64,000 bases of DNA from Azospirillum thermophilum (GTDB lineage: Bacteria > Pseudomonadota > Alphaproteobacteria > Azospirillales > Azospirillaceae). The stretch covers positions 456,501 through 520,500 of the forward strand of contig NZ_CP029356.1 in assembly GCF_003130795.1 (NCBI RefSeq), read 5' to 3'. Position numbers and translations under genes: made by a program. Below the pieces are notes generated by a model that made no database searches, was not told the origin of the DNA, and was given only the letters and a program-made list of their open reading frames with translations. This document shows positions 26,277 to 35,480 of the stretch, in pieces (position 1 is the stretch's first letter; the number at the start of each line of letters is the position of its first letter).

Positions 26277-26846
26277 CTAGCGGTTTCCGCCCGGCACCCA
26301 GAGCACGTCGCCGGCCCCCCTGTCGTTCACGTGGCGGCTGAGGACGAAGAGATGGTCCGACAGACGGTTCACGTATTTCAAGGCCACCGGATTGACCGTC
26401 TCCGTCCGGGAAAGGGCGGTCATATGCCGTTCGGCACGGCGCGCGACGGTGCGGGCGAGGTGCAGGTGGGCCGCGGCGGGCGATCCGCCCGGCAGGATGA
26501 AGGAGGTCAGCGGCGCGAGCTCGGCGTTCATGGCGTCGATCTCCCGCTCCAGCCGGTCAACCTGCGACTGAACGACGCGCAGGGGCGGGTATTTGGGCTC
26601 CGGCTCCTCCGGGGTGCAGAGATCGGCGCCGAGATCGAACAGGTCGTTCTGGATGCGCCCCAGCATGGCGTCCACCTCGGCCATGCCGGCGGTATGGAGT
26701 CGCGCGATGCCGATGGCGGCGTTCGCCTCGTCCACCGTGCCGTAGGCGGTGACGCGCAGGTCGTGCTTGGGTACGCGGGTGCCGTCGCCGAGCGAGGTTT
26801 CTCCGGCGTCGCCGCCGCGCGTGTAGATCCGGGTCAGCTTGACCAT
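26277..26846 (-). CDS. ATP:cob(I)alamin adenosyltransferase, PduO type
   Basis: Makes adenosylcobalamin from cob(I)alamin and ATP. The 189-residue protein has the PduO-type N-terminal ATP motif YTRGGDAGETSLGDG (residues 8-22), the VDEANAAIG segment (about 39-47) and the ARTVARRAERH helix (about 132-142) typical of this family. Length is as expected. The product would supply the cofactor of the ethanolamine ammonia-lyase encoded at 52.8-55 kb. It lies 7 bases before the HIG1 gene in the opposite reading order (downstream of it on the same strand), so the two are probably one transcript. Confidence 0.93.
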   Translation of the reverse strand: MVKLTRIYTRGGDAGETSLGDGTRVPKHDLRVTAYGTVDEANAAIGIARLHTAGMAEVDAMLGRIQNDLFDLGADLCTPEEPEPKYPPLRVVQSQVDRLEREIDAMNAELAPLTSFILPGGSPAAAHLHLARTVARRAERHMTALSRTETVNPVALKYVNRLSDHLFVLSRHVNDRGAGDVLWVPGGNR

Positions 26847-26853
26847 CGCGCCC

Positions 26854-27048
26854 TCACGCCCGCGTCAGGATGGCGATGAGGAACAGCAGGAGCGCCGCAC
26901 CCTGCAGCACCACGCGCATGCGCATCGCCTTGTTGGACCGGCGCGCGTCGCCCTGGCCGCTCCGCGCCATGAAGAAAAGGCCCGAGAACAGCGATGCCAC
27001 CACTGCCAGCAGGGCCATGACCATGAGGGTCGGAAAAAGATGTGTCAT
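26854..27048 (-). CDS. HIG1-domain twin-transmembrane protein
   Basis: 64 residues with two membrane helices (about 5-28 and 47-62) joined by a basic loop SNKAMRMRVVLQG. The N-K-x-M-R-x-R-x-x-L-Q pattern is the signature of bacterial hypoxia-induced-gene-1 proteins, whose mitochondrial relatives are cytochrome c oxidase or bc1 assembly and regulation factors (established knowledge). It starts at the ATG 27048 and ends 7 bases before the adenosyltransferase start. Function here is inferred to be in respiratory-complex support. Confidence 0.75.
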   Translation of the reverse strand: MTHLFPTLMVMALLAVVASLFSGLFFMARSGQGDARRSNKAMRMRVVLQGAALLLFLIAILTRA

Positions 27049-27235
27049 GCCGATGACTATAGCGCGCCACCCCTGCCCCGCCTATCCCGGCGGCGGGTTC
27101 CTTTTTTCTCCGCGGGACCGTTCAATCGGCATGAGCCGCGTTGCGAAAGCCGCCGATCTCCTTACATTGTCGGCGACGAGCGGGGAGGGCGAGGGCGCCG
27201 CCCCGGTTTCACCGGGTCATCGACGAGGCTTTGTC

Positions 27236-28687
27236 ATGCAGAGGCGGACCTTCCTGAAGGCGGCGGCAGCGGCGGCCCTGGCCCCGTCCCTTCCGGCGAT
27301 CCAGGCCGGCGGCGCCGCGCGGGCGCTGGCGGCGGACGGCGGGGCGGAGGTGCCCACCATGCCGGACGGGTTCCTCTGGGGCTGCTCCACCTCCTCCTAC
27401 CAGATCGAAGGGGCGGTGGCGGAGGACGGACGGGCGCCCAGCATCTGGGACAGCTTCAGCCATTCCTTCGGCCGTGTGGTCAACGGCGACACCGGCGACG
27501 TCGCCTGCGACCACTACCACCGTTATGGGGAGGATGTGGAGCTGATGGCGCGGGCCGGCATGCGGGCCTACCGCTTCTCCGTCGCCTGGCCGCGCGTCCT
27601 GCCGGAGGGGGTGGGGGCCGTCAACGCCAAGGGCCTCGATTTCTACGACCGGCTGACCGACGCGCTGCTGGCGCGCAACATCCAGCCCTGGCCCTGCCTC
27701 TACCACTGGGACCTGCCGCAGGCCCTGCAGGACAAGGGCGGCTGGACCAACCGCGACATCGCCAAGTGGTTCACCGACTACGCCCTGATCGTCGCCGGCC
27801 GCATCGGCGACCGGGCCAAGCACTGGTCGATGCTGAACGAGCCGTCGGTCCACGCCATCTTCGGCCACGGCTACGGCACCCATGCGCCGGGGCTGACCGG
27901 GCAGGCCAACTATTACAAGGCGATCCACCACCAGAACCTCGCCCAGGGCATGGCGATCAAAGCGCTGCGCAAGGCCGGCGGGGCGGGGGGCTGGCAGCTC
28001 GGCACCGTGCTGTCGCTGCAGCCGGTCTGGCCGGTCGGCGGGCTGGAGTCCAACTATCCGGCCTCGCTGAAGTGGGATGCGCTGTGGAACCGCGCCTGCC
28101 TCGACCCGCTGCTGAAGGGCAGCTATCCGGAGTTGCTGGCCGCCGAGTTCGCCCCGCTGGTCAAGGACGGCGACCTGAAGCTGATCCGGCAGCCGATCGA
28201 CTTCCTTGGCGTCAACTACTACAGCCGCATGCACCAGCAGCCCGACCCGCAGGGCCTGTTCGGCACCGGCTACGGCATGGCGCCGGAGGGAACCCGCCGC
28301 ACCGGCATGGAATGGCCGATCGAGCCGGACGGGCTGGCGGAAATCCTGGTGGAGCTGAAGGAGAGCTACGGCAACCCGCCGGTCTACGTCACCGAGAACG
28401 GCGCCCATTTCGAGGATCGGCCGGGGCCGGACGGGCGGATCGACGACGGCGACCGCATCCGCTTCATCCGCGACCACCTGATGGCCGCCCGCCAGGCGAT
28501 CGACGAGGGGGTGAACCTGAAGGGCTGGATGGTCTGGACCCTGCTCGACAATTTCGAGTGGGCGGAGGGCTACCGCCGGCGCTTCGGCCTCGTCCAGGTC
28601 GACCGCAAGACGATGAAGCGCACGCCCAAGGCCAGCTACGACTGGTACGCCAGGGCCATCCGCGCGAACGGTCTGCCGCCGGTCTGA
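27236..28687 (+). CDS. Tat-exported family GH1 beta-glucosidase
   Basis: Glycoside hydrolase family 1, 483 residues. The N terminus MQRRTFLKAAAAAALAP carries a twin-arginine motif, and cleavage is likely after ARALA near residue 33. The barrel starts at MPDGFLWGCSTSSYQIEGA. Catalytic residues are Glu202 in LNEP (acid/base) and Glu387 in VTENG (nucleophile). The C-terminal WTLLDNFEWAEGYRRRFGL is the substrate-specificity segment. Most bacterial GH1 enzymes are cytosolic, so a Tat signal is unusual and suggests periplasmic cleavage of plant or exopolysaccharide beta-glucosides. No sugar transporter is adjacent. Confidence 0.92.
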   Translation: MQRRTFLKAAAAAALAPSLPAIQAGGAARALAADGGAEVPTMPDGFLWGCSTSSYQIEGAVAEDGRAPSIWDSFSHSFGRVVNGDTGDVACDHYHRYGEDVELMARAGMRAYRFSVAWPRVLPEGVGAVNAKGLDFYDRLTDALLARNIQPWPCLYHWDLPQALQDKGGWTNRDIAKWFTDYALIVAGRIGDRAKHWSMLNEPSVHAIFGHGYGTHAPGLTGQANYYKAIHHQNLAQGMAIKALRKAGGAGGWQLGTVLSLQPVWPVGGLESNYPASLKWDALWNRACLDPLLKGSYPELLAAEFAPLVKDGDLKLIRQPIDFLGVNYYSRMHQQPDPQGLFGTGYGMAPEGTRRTGMEWPIEPDGLAEILVELKESYGNPPVYVTENGAHFEDRPGPDGRIDDGDRIRFIRDHLMAARQAIDEGVNLKGWMVWTLLDNFEWAEGYRRRFGLVQVDRKTMKRTPKASYDWYARAIRANGLPPV

Positions 28688-28697
28688 TCCGGCGGGT

Positions 28698-29291
28698 TCA
28701 GCCGAAGCGCTGCATCTCCCGCTCCACCCGCGACAGGAAGCGCTTGCGCGTGGCGTCGGTGGAACGGTCCATGTCGTAGTGGGCGAGATAGCGGAACGAT
28801 GCCGTCGGGGCGCAGGCCGTGAGGATGCCGTTCTTCAGGATGCGCCGCGCCGGGTTGCGCATGTGGAGGTTCACCACCCACCAGGGCGAACCGAAGCTGG
28901 TCAGCACCGCCACCCTGCGCAGCCCGGTCAGCAGCGGGACGATCCGACCGCCGGCGGGATCGTGGCGGAAGGCGACGCCCGGCGCCCACACCCGGTCGAA
29001 ATAGCCCTTCAGCACTGCCGGATAATTGAACCACCAGTGGGGATAGCAGAAGACCAGCCCCTCCGCCTCCAGCAGGCGCTCGACCAGCGGGGCGACCGGG
29101 CCGGTGTCGTAGTCCGGGTCGAAATAGCGTGCCCGCTCCGCCGCGGTCAGGGCCGGCTCGAACCCCTCGGCATAGAGGTCGGTCTCCGTCACCGTGTGGC
29201 CGGCGGCGCGCAGGCTGTCGGCCGCGGTGCGGTGGACCGCGGCGGCGAAGCTGTCGGACAGCGGATGGGCGAGGATCGTCTGGATGCGCAT
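28698..29291 (-). CDS. NAD(P)H dehydrogenase (quinone)/KefF-like flavoprotein
   Basis: Flavodoxin-fold oxidoreductase of 197 residues, binding FMN or FAD and reducing quinones with NAD(P)H. Typical elements are TILAHPLSDSF at the start (flavin phosphate loop), FCYPHWWFNYPAVLKGYFDRV (in two parts, about 81-101) and TSFGSPWWVV (about 131-140). The ATG at 29291 was chosen as the residue before the conserved first strand. It converges with the GH1 gene with 10 bases between stops and is divergent from the 132-residue unknown gene. Confidence 0.88.
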   Translation of the reverse strand: MRIQTILAHPLSDSFAAAVHRTAADSLRAAGHTVTETDLYAEGFEPALTAAERARYFDPDYDTGPVAPLVERLLEAEGLVFCYPHWWFNYPAVLKGYFDRVWAPGVAFRHDPAGGRIVPLLTGLRRVAVLTSFGSPWWVVNLHMRNPARRILKNGILTACAPTASFRYLAHYDMDRSTDATRKRFLSRVEREMQRFG

Positions 29292-29386
29292 GGTGGCCGC
29301 AACCATAGCATGGAGGGCCCGCTGTGCTAGAGTGCGGCGCCCGTTCCCGCCTCCCTCCTCCCGCTCCCTCCTGCCGCACTGAGCCC

Positions 29387-29785
29387 ATGCCGTCCAGCCG
29401 CCCGCCCCAGCCGCCCCGCTACGCCATCCAGAAGGCGCGCGGCAAGGGCTGGAAGACGCTGGAGGTGGGGGAGGACCCGGACCAGGCCAAGGCGCGCTTC
29501 GACCTGATGGTGAGCGTCAACCCGCGGGCCTATTTCCGTCTGATCCGGCTCGATTACAACGACCAGTCCGACTATCAGGGGATGGAGTTCAACTGGACCC
29601 TGATCGAGCTTCACGATCCCACCCGCAAGGGCGCCCGCCCGCCGGCGGCGCGGAAGCCGTCCGCGAAAGCGCCGCGCACCGGGGAGAAGGTCGGGCTGCC
29701 GCTGCGCTTCTACCTCGCGGTGATCCTGATCGGGGCGCTGGTCGGCGGGCTCGCCTATCTGCGCTACGGCCTGCCGGCGCACTGA
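29387..29785 (+). CDS. Hypothetical protein with C-terminal membrane anchor, 132 aa
   Basis: No family recognised. Residues 12-80 form a compact soluble domain beginning RYAIQKARGKGWKTLEVGED and containing a conserved-looking NPRAYFRLIRLDYNDQSDY. A basic linker (KGARPPAARKPSAKAPRTG) leads to a single C-terminal helix LRFYLAVILIGALVGGLAYL. This tail-anchored layout suggests a cytoplasmic domain tethered to the inner membrane. ATG at 29387; an extension to 29324 is mostly Pro/Arg and improbable. Confidence 0.65.
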   Translation: MPSSRPPQPPRYAIQKARGKGWKTLEVGEDPDQAKARFDLMVSVNPRAYFRLIRLDYNDQSDYQGMEFNWTLIELHDPTRKGARPPAARKPSAKAPRTGEKVGLPLRFYLAVILIGALVGGLAYLRYGLPAH

Positions 29786-29802
29786 CGGCCGGGCGGGAGC
29801 GG

Positions 29803-30072
29803 TCAGTCGGGCTCGTATCCCTTGCGCCGCATGCACTGGGAGAGGATCTCCTTGCGGTAGCGGTATTGCGGCGTTTCCGGCAGCGGGCGGTAGGGATAGC
29901 CGCGCAGCCGCATGATGCTGTCCACCTCCTCCGTGCACTCGTCGAAGGCGATGTTGGGGGTGTGGTTGCTCGCCGTCCACTCCCGATAGGACGGGTTGCC
30001 GCCGCAGCCGGCCAGAAGCAGGACCACCCCCAGCATCAGTCCCGGCGCAAGGGCCAGTCTCGCCACCGACAT
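29803..30072 (-). CDS. Small lipoprotein, 89 aa
   Basis: A lipoprotein signal with lipobox LAGC (Cys23) follows a hydrophobic core LMLGVVLLL. The mature part, about 66 residues, has two further Cys (DECTEEVD and LSQCMRRKG) that may form a disulfide, with acidic and aromatic residues. Family unknown. GGAGGAAG lies about 8 bases before the ATG at 30072. It converges with the preceding gene and is divergent from the peptidoglycan-binding protein. Confidence 0.75.
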   Translation of the reverse strand: MSVARLALAPGLMLGVVLLLAGCGGNPSYREWTASNHTPNIAFDECTEEVDSIMRLRGYPYRPLPETPQYRYRKEILSQCMRRKGYEPD

Positions 30073-30277
30073 GCTCGCTTCCTCCCCCCGTTGCGCGGAC
30101 CGGGGAAGGCTATCACGCCTGGGGTCCGCCCATCCATTTTCGGGCGCGCTTTTTCGGCAACGGTGCGTGCGCCGCAACACTGGGGCACAAAAATCGCCAC
30201 CGGAAATGCGCCGCAATCTGGTAATTCAATTGGGACGGTTTTGTTGACGATTTCGAGTCGCGAACGGAGGAAGGTGC

Positions 30278-31207
30278 ATGTCTGGGGGATCGCGGCGCGC
30301 GCGGCTGCTGATGGCGCTGACGGTGGCGGTTCCGGTCCTGGCCGCGGGAGCCCTGCCGGTGCGGGCGGAGCCGGGAGCGGCCGACATCCAGTGGGCGCAG
30401 ATCATCCTGAAGGAGAAGGGCTACAACATCGGCGGCCGGGCCAACGGCCAGATGACGGCCGAGACGCGGTCGGCGCTCAGCTCCTACCAGAAGGCGTCCG
30501 GCCTGCCGGTTACCGGGCAGCTCGACAAGGCGACCGTCGCCCACATGATGGGCGAGCGGGAGAAGAAGGCCTCGCCGACCATGGGCTCGCTGTCGAAGAG
30601 CCAGATCGGCCAGACGCCGAAGGAGAAGGAGGTGGCGCCGCGCGCCGCCCCGACCACCCGCGTCGACAGCGGCAACGAGTCGGTGGGCGGCTATGCCCAG
30701 TTCGGCAGCGCCCCGCCGGCCAGCCGCAGCAGCGGCTCGGCCTCCTCCACCGCAGCGGCTCCCTCCGCGTCCGTCTCCCCGGGCCCGGTGTCCTCCGGCG
30801 CCCCTGCTCCGGCCGCTGCCGCCCGCGGCACGGCAACCGCGTCGGGCCACGCCGGCAATCCGGCCGACGGCCCCGTGCCCCAGGCCGCCCCGCGTGCCGC
30901 GGTCACCGCGACCAACGCGGCGGGCGAGCAGGTCTCCACCGTGCCGCAGGCGGAGATGGGCTCCGGCCCTGCCGGCTGGATGACCAACCTGATGCGCTAT
31001 GGGGTGATGGGGCTGCTCGCCGCCACGCTCGGCGGCATCGGCTTCGCCTGGTGGCGCAGCGGCCGTTCGGCCGGACTGGCCTCCGTGCCCGAGGAAGACC
31101 GCCCGCGCGAGGACCGCCGCGAGCCGAGCTTCGGTTCCGGCCGCCGCGAGGAGCTGCGCATCGCTCCGGGCTTCACCGCCGAGCCGCGCGTCGCGCGTCG
31201 CCGGTAA
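30278..31207 (+). CDS. Exported protein with peptidoglycan-binding domain and C-terminal membrane segment
   Basis: 309 residues. A signal peptide occupies residues 1-30 (cut after VRAE region). A PG_binding_1-type repeat follows at about 36-90: WAQIILKEKGYNIGG, TAETRSALSSYQKASGLPVTG and a closing helix. The middle (about 100-225) is Ser/Pro/Ala-rich and disordered. A hydrophobic segment at about 240-258 (YGVMGLLAATLGGIGFAWW) precedes a charged, Arg-rich tail. It could therefore span from cell wall to cytoplasm. CGGAGGAAGG precedes the ATG at 30278. Function unknown beyond likely wall attachment. Confidence 0.75.
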   Translation: MSGGSRRARLLMALTVAVPVLAAGALPVRAEPGAADIQWAQIILKEKGYNIGGRANGQMTAETRSALSSYQKASGLPVTGQLDKATVAHMMGEREKKASPTMGSLSKSQIGQTPKEKEVAPRAAPTTRVDSGNESVGGYAQFGSAPPASRSSGSASSTAAAPSASVSPGPVSSGAPAPAAAARGTATASGHAGNPADGPVPQAAPRAAVTATNAAGEQVSTVPQAEMGSGPAGWMTNLMRYGVMGLLAATLGGIGFAWWRSGRSAGLASVPEEDRPREDRREPSFGSGRREELRIAPGFTAEPRVARRR

Positions 31208-31259
31208 GGGGAGCGCCGCCAGGGAGCGGGCCCCGGCCGGGCGGAACCGGCCGGAGGCG

Positions 31260-34200
31260 TCACGCGACGCCGCGCAGTTCCTCCGCGCCCCGCAGGTCGA
31301 CGCTGACCAGTTGCGAGACCCCGCGTTCGGCCATCGTCACGCCGAACAGCCGGTCGACGCGGGCCATCGTCAGGCGGTGATGGGTGATGATCAGGAACCG
31401 GGTGTCGCCCTCCCGCGCGATGTCCTCGACCAGATCGCAGAAGCGGCCGACATTGGCCTCGTCCAGCGGGGCGTCCACCTCGTCCAGCACGCAGATCGGC
31501 GCGGGGTTCGACCGGAACACGGCGAACAGCAGCGACAGCGCGGTCAGCGCCTGCTCGCCGCCCGACAGCAGCGAGAGGACCTGCAGCTTCTTGCCCGGCG
31601 GGCTGGCGTAGATCTCCAGCCCGGCCTCCAGCGGGTCCTCCGCGTTGACCAGTTCCAGATGGGCCTTGCCGCCGCCGAACAGGCGGGTGAACAGGTCCTG
31701 GAAGTTGCGGTTGACCGTGTCGAAGCTGGCGACCAGCCGTTCCCGCGCCTCGCGGTTCAGGCTGGCGATGCCCTGGCGCAGCCGGGCGATGGCGGCGACC
31801 AGATCGGCGCGCTCGGTCTGCAGGCCGGTGATCTGCTGCTCCAGCTCCGCCGCCTCGATCTCGGCGCGCAGGTTGACCGGCCCCATGGTCTCCCGCTCGC
31901 GCACCAGCTTGTCCAGCCGGGTCTCCAGGGCGGCGGCGTCGGGCAGCGCCTCGCCCTCCTCCAGCTCGGCCGCCTTGCGGGTGTCCTCCGGCCGGCAGTT
32001 CAGCCGCTCGGCGATGCGCTCGGTCAGCGTCTGCTGCTGCTGAAGGGCGGCGGAGACGGCGGCCTCGGCACGGGCGCGGGCCTCGCGGGCGTCGGCGAGC
32101 CCGGCCTCGGCCTTGTGGAGGGCGGTTTCCGTTCTGGCGAGCAGGGTTTCCGCCTCGGCCAGCGCGTCGGCGGCGCGCTTGCGGCTGCGCTCGGCCTCGG
32201 CGATGCGGTTCAGCAGGTCCTGCCGCTCGGCGGCGATCTCACCCGGCCGGCTCTGGAGCTGCGCCAGTTCGGCCTCGGCCGCGTCGGCGCGTTCCTTCAG
32301 CTCACCGATCCGTCCGCCGGCGCCGGCGGAGCGGGTGCCCCAGGAGGCGACCTCCTGCGCGATGGCGGCGAGGCGCTGGCGGCGGGCCTGCGCCTCGCGG
32401 GTCAGCCGGTCGAGCGCATTCTGTTTCTCCGCCAGCCGCGTGCGCTGTTCCGCCAGCGCGGCGCGCCGCTCGTTCACCAGCTCGCGCCCCTCGCGCGGGT
32501 CCGGCAGGCCGTCGAGCGCCGCCCGCGCCTCGGCGAGCCGGGTTCCCGCCTCGGCCCGGTCGGCCGCCAGCCGCTCGACCGCCTCGGTGAGGGCGGCGAG
32601 GCGGGAGGCGGCGGCGTCGGCCTCGCGCGCCAGCTTGGCGTGGCGGTCGCGGGCGGCGTGCAGCCCGGCGAAGGCCTCGCGCACGGCATCGCGGGCGCGG
32701 CGGTCGGCCTGGGCGGCCTCCTCGGCGGCCTGCTTCGCCTCGTCGAGCGCACCGCGCGCCGTCTCCACCTGCTCCTCGGCAAGGTCGAGTTCGCCGCGCA
32801 GCTCGGCCAGCCGGTTGCGCTGCTTCAGCCGGATGGCGGCGGCGGTCGGGGCGCCGGCCTGGACGGTCAGCCCGTCCCAGCGCCAGGCGCCGCCGTCGCG
32901 GCTGACCAGGATCTGGCCGGGCGACAGCGCGGGGGCGAGGCTGGCGCCGGCCGCGGCGTCGGCCACCACCCCGATATGGGCGAGTGCGCGGGTCAGCGCC
33001 GCCGGTCCCTGCACGCGCGCCTCCAGCGTCTCCACCCCCGCGGGAAGCGGGGCGACGCTGGCGAAGGCCGGGAACCGGCGCCAGTGGACCGGGGCAGCCT
33101 CGTCCAGCGGGGCGGTCAGCGCCTCGCCGAGGGCCGCGGCCAGCGCGCCCTCGTAGCCGGGCGCCACGGCCACCGCATCGACCAGCGGCGGAAACAGGTC
33201 GGAGGAGCCCGCCGACAGCAGTTCGGCCAGCGCCCTTTCCTCGGCGCGCAGCTTGGCGCGGGCGGATTCGGCGGCATGCAGGGCGTCGCGGGCACGGGCC
33301 TGGGCGGGTTCGGTGTCGGCCTTCGCCCGCTCCGCCTCCTCGGCGGCCTCGCGGGCGTCTTCCAGCCGTTGCTCGGCAAGCTCGACGGCCATCTCCGCCT
33401 CGGCGAGGTCGCCGCGGGCCGCCATCTCGCCCTCCAGCGCCGAGCGCTGGGCCCGCTGCTCGTCCAGCCGCCTGGACAGCGCGGCGGCGCGACCGTCCAG
33501 CTCGGCGACCTGCCGCTGGATGGAGCCGCGCCTGGCCTCGTCCGCCGCCACCTGTTCGGTCAGGCGGGTCAGCTCGCGGTCGAGCTCGTCCACCGCCTCG
33601 CGCGCTTCGGCCAGCGCCTCGCGGGCGGCCTCCTCCAGCATCTCCTCGTCGGCCTGGGCCTCGGTCAGCCGGTCGCGTTCGGCCTCCAGCCGGGCGAGCG
33701 CGTCCCCGGCGTCGGCGGCCAGCGCCTCCTCGCGGCCGAGGTCGCCGGCGATCTGCCGCAGGCGGGCCTGCAGGGCGCGCTGCTGCTCGGCGACGCGCTT
33801 CTCCTCGGCGTCGAGCTGTTCCTTGGCGATCACCAGCCGCTGCAGCGCGGCGGCGGCCTGCGCCTCGGCCTGCCGGCGCTCGGGCAGCCCGGCGGCGTCG
33901 CTGGTCCGCCGGGTGGTGAGCTGGGTGACCGACAGCATCAGCTCCCGCACCGTGCCCTCCGCCGCCTCGAAGGCGGTGCGGGCGCGCTGAAGCTCCGCCT
34001 GCGAGGCGATCCAGCGTAGGTGCCACAGCACGGCCTCCGCCCGGCGGATCTGGTCGGACAGGTTGCGGTAGCGGGCGGCCTGCCGGGCCTGCTTCTTCAG
34101 CCCCTGGAGCTGGGTGTCCATCGCCCCGATCACGTCGTCGAGGCGCATCAGGTTGGTTTCGGCGGCGCGCAGCCGCAGCTCCGCCTCGTGACGGCGGGAA

Positions 34201-34721
34201 TGGAGGCCGGTGATGCCCGCCGCCTCCTCCAGCAGCATGCGCCGGTCCTGCGGCTTGGCGTTGATGATCTGGCCGACCTTGCCCTGGCTGACCAGGGCCG
34301 GCGAGTTCGCGCCCGAGGCGTTGTCGGCGAACAGGAGCTGGACGTCGCGGGCGCGCACCAGCTTGCCGTTGATCCGGTAATCGGAGCCCGACCCCCGCTC
34401 GATCCGGCGGGTGACCTCCAGCTCCTCATGTTCGTTGAAGGCGGCGGGGGCGGTGCGGCTGTGGTTGTCGATGCACAGCGTCACCTCGCCCAGGTTGCGG
34501 GCGGGACGGTTGGACGTTCCGCCGAAGATGACGTCGTCCATGTCGTCGCCGCGCATCTTCTTGGCGGAGGTCTCGCCCATCACCCAGCGCAGCGCCTCCA
34601 CCAGGTTCGACTTGCCGCAGCCGTTCGGGCCGACGATCCCGGTCATGCCCGGTTCGATGACCAGTTCGGTGGCATCCACGAAAGACTTGAAGCCGGACAG
34701 GCGGAGGCGCGTGAAATGCAC
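31260..34721 (-). CDS. smc: Chromosome segregation protein SMC
   Basis: Condensin core ATPase, 1153 residues. The N-terminal head has the Walker A loop GPNGCGKSNLVEAL at about 32-45. Long coiled coils run from about 165 to 480 and 650 to 960, rich in Ala/Glu/Arg, with a globular hinge between (about 500-640). The C-terminal head shows the signature LSLLSGGEQALTALSLLFA and Walker B ICVLDEVDAPLDEANV near residue 1090. It is the last gene of the leftward set dciA-dsbA-like-smc, 19 bases after the DsbA-like gene. It organises and resolves replicated chromosomes with ScpA/ScpB, which are not in this window. Confidence 0.97.
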   Translation of the reverse strand: MHFTRLRLSGFKSFVDATELVIEPGMTGIVGPNGCGKSNLVEALRWVMGETSAKKMRGDDMDDVIFGGTSNRPARNLGEVTLCIDNHSRTAPAAFNEHEELEVTRRIERGSGSDYRINGKLVRARDVQLLFADNASGANSPALVSQGKVGQIINAKPQDRRMLLEEAAGITGLHSRRHEAELRLRAAETNLMRLDDVIGAMDTQLQGLKKQARQAARYRNLSDQIRRAEAVLWHLRWIASQAELQRARTAFEAAEGTVRELMLSVTQLTTRRTSDAAGLPERRQAEAQAAAALQRLVIAKEQLDAEEKRVAEQQRALQARLRQIAGDLGREEALAADAGDALARLEAERDRLTEAQADEEMLEEAAREALAEAREAVDELDRELTRLTEQVAADEARRGSIQRQVAELDGRAAALSRRLDEQRAQRSALEGEMAARGDLAEAEMAVELAEQRLEDAREAAEEAERAKADTEPAQARARDALHAAESARAKLRAEERALAELLSAGSSDLFPPLVDAVAVAPGYEGALAAALGEALTAPLDEAAPVHWRRFPAFASVAPLPAGVETLEARVQGPAALTRALAHIGVVADAAAGASLAPALSPGQILVSRDGGAWRWDGLTVQAGAPTAAAIRLKQRNRLAELRGELDLAEEQVETARGALDEAKQAAEEAAQADRRARDAVREAFAGLHAARDRHAKLAREADAAASRLAALTEAVERLAADRAEAGTRLAEARAALDGLPDPREGRELVNERRAALAEQRTRLAEKQNALDRLTREAQARRQRLAAIAQEVASWGTRSAGAGGRIGELKERADAAEAELAQLQSRPGEIAAERQDLLNRIAEAERSRKRAADALAEAETLLARTETALHKAEAGLADAREARARAEAAVSAALQQQQTLTERIAERLNCRPEDTRKAAELEEGEALPDAAALETRLDKLVRERETMGPVNLRAEIEAAELEQQITGLQTERADLVAAIARLRQGIASLNREARERLVASFDTVNRNFQDLFTRLFGGGKAHLELVNAEDPLEAGLEIYASPPGKKLQVLSLLSGGEQALTALSLLFAVFRSNPAPICVLDEVDAPLDEANVGRFCDLVEDIAREGDTRFLIITHHRLTMARVDRLFGVTMAERGVSQLVSVDLRGAEELRGVA

Positions 34722-34740
34722 CGGACGATACCCTTCGTAA

Positions 34741-35391
34741 CTACTTCAGCAGCTTGTCGATGGCCTTGGCGAAGGTCTCGAAGGACTGGGCGCCCTCGAT
34801 CCGCTCCTTGCCGTCGTTCAGGATGAAGGTGGGGGTGGCTTCGATCTTGTGCTGCTGCTCGCCGGTCATGCGGCTGGTCAGGATGCTGTCCTCCAGCGCC
34901 TTGTCGGCGATGCAGGAATCGATGGTCTGCTGGCTCATCCCCGCCAGCTTGCCGTACTGGGACAGCGCCTTGGCCGGGTCGGCCGCCCGCGTCCACTGGC
35001 CCTGGTTCTTGAACATCACGTCCAGCAGCGGGTAGTAGCGCTCGGCCGGGGCGCAGCGGGCGATCTGGCTGGCACGCAGCGCCGCCTGGTCGAAGGGGAA
35101 GTCGCGGAAGATCAGCTTCACCTTGCCGGTGTCGATGTACTTCTCCTTGATCTGGGGAAGCACGGTGGTGTGGAAGGTGGCGCAGTGCGGGCAGGTCATC
35201 GACGAGTAGTCGAGAATGGTGACCGGGGCGTTCGGATCGCCCAGCACCCGGTCGCCCAGCCGGTCGGCCGCGGACGGCGTGGCGGCCGGGGCAGCGGTCT
35301 GCGCGGCGGCCGGCGTGACGGAGCCGGTCAGGCCCGAAGCAAGCAGCCCGGTGGCGAGCAATCCGGCGAGTCCCAAAATTTTGCGGTTCAC
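34741..35391 (-). CDS. DsbA-family thiol:disulfide oxidoreductase
   Basis: Periplasmic thioredoxin-fold protein, 216 residues. A signal peptide covers about 1-30 (ends SVTPAAAQ). The active site is CPHC in YSSMTCPHCATFH (about 70-73), and the cis-Pro segment is ATPTFILNDG (about 183-192). It belongs to the DsbA/Com1-like group rather than classical E. coli DsbA. Two further Cys (ARCAPAER, DSCIADK) may be structural. The start is a GTG at 35391, set by the signal peptide. Position between dciA and smc is typical for alphaproteobacteria. Confidence 0.9.
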   Translation of the reverse strand: MNRKILGLAGLLATGLLASGLTGSVTPAAAQTAAPAATPSAADRLGDRVLGDPNAPVTILDYSSMTCPHCATFHTTVLPQIKEKYIDTGKVKLIFRDFPFDQAALRASQIARCAPAERYYPLLDVMFKNQGQWTRAADPAKALSQYGKLAGMSQQTIDSCIADKALEDSILTSRMTGEQQHKIEATPTFILNDGKERIEGAQSFETFAKAIDKLLK

Positions 35392-35480
35392 GTTGGTCTC
35401 TTCCCTACCAGATGTTGATGTATAGCCAAAGGGGCGGCGGCCCGGCAAGGGGCAGCCCGATCCCGTTCCCGGCCCGGGCA

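Noticed and set aside
31311..34019. Long plus-strand open frame opposite smc
   Set aside because: The Gly/Leu/Gln-rich translation has no motif, and smc on the other strand is certain.
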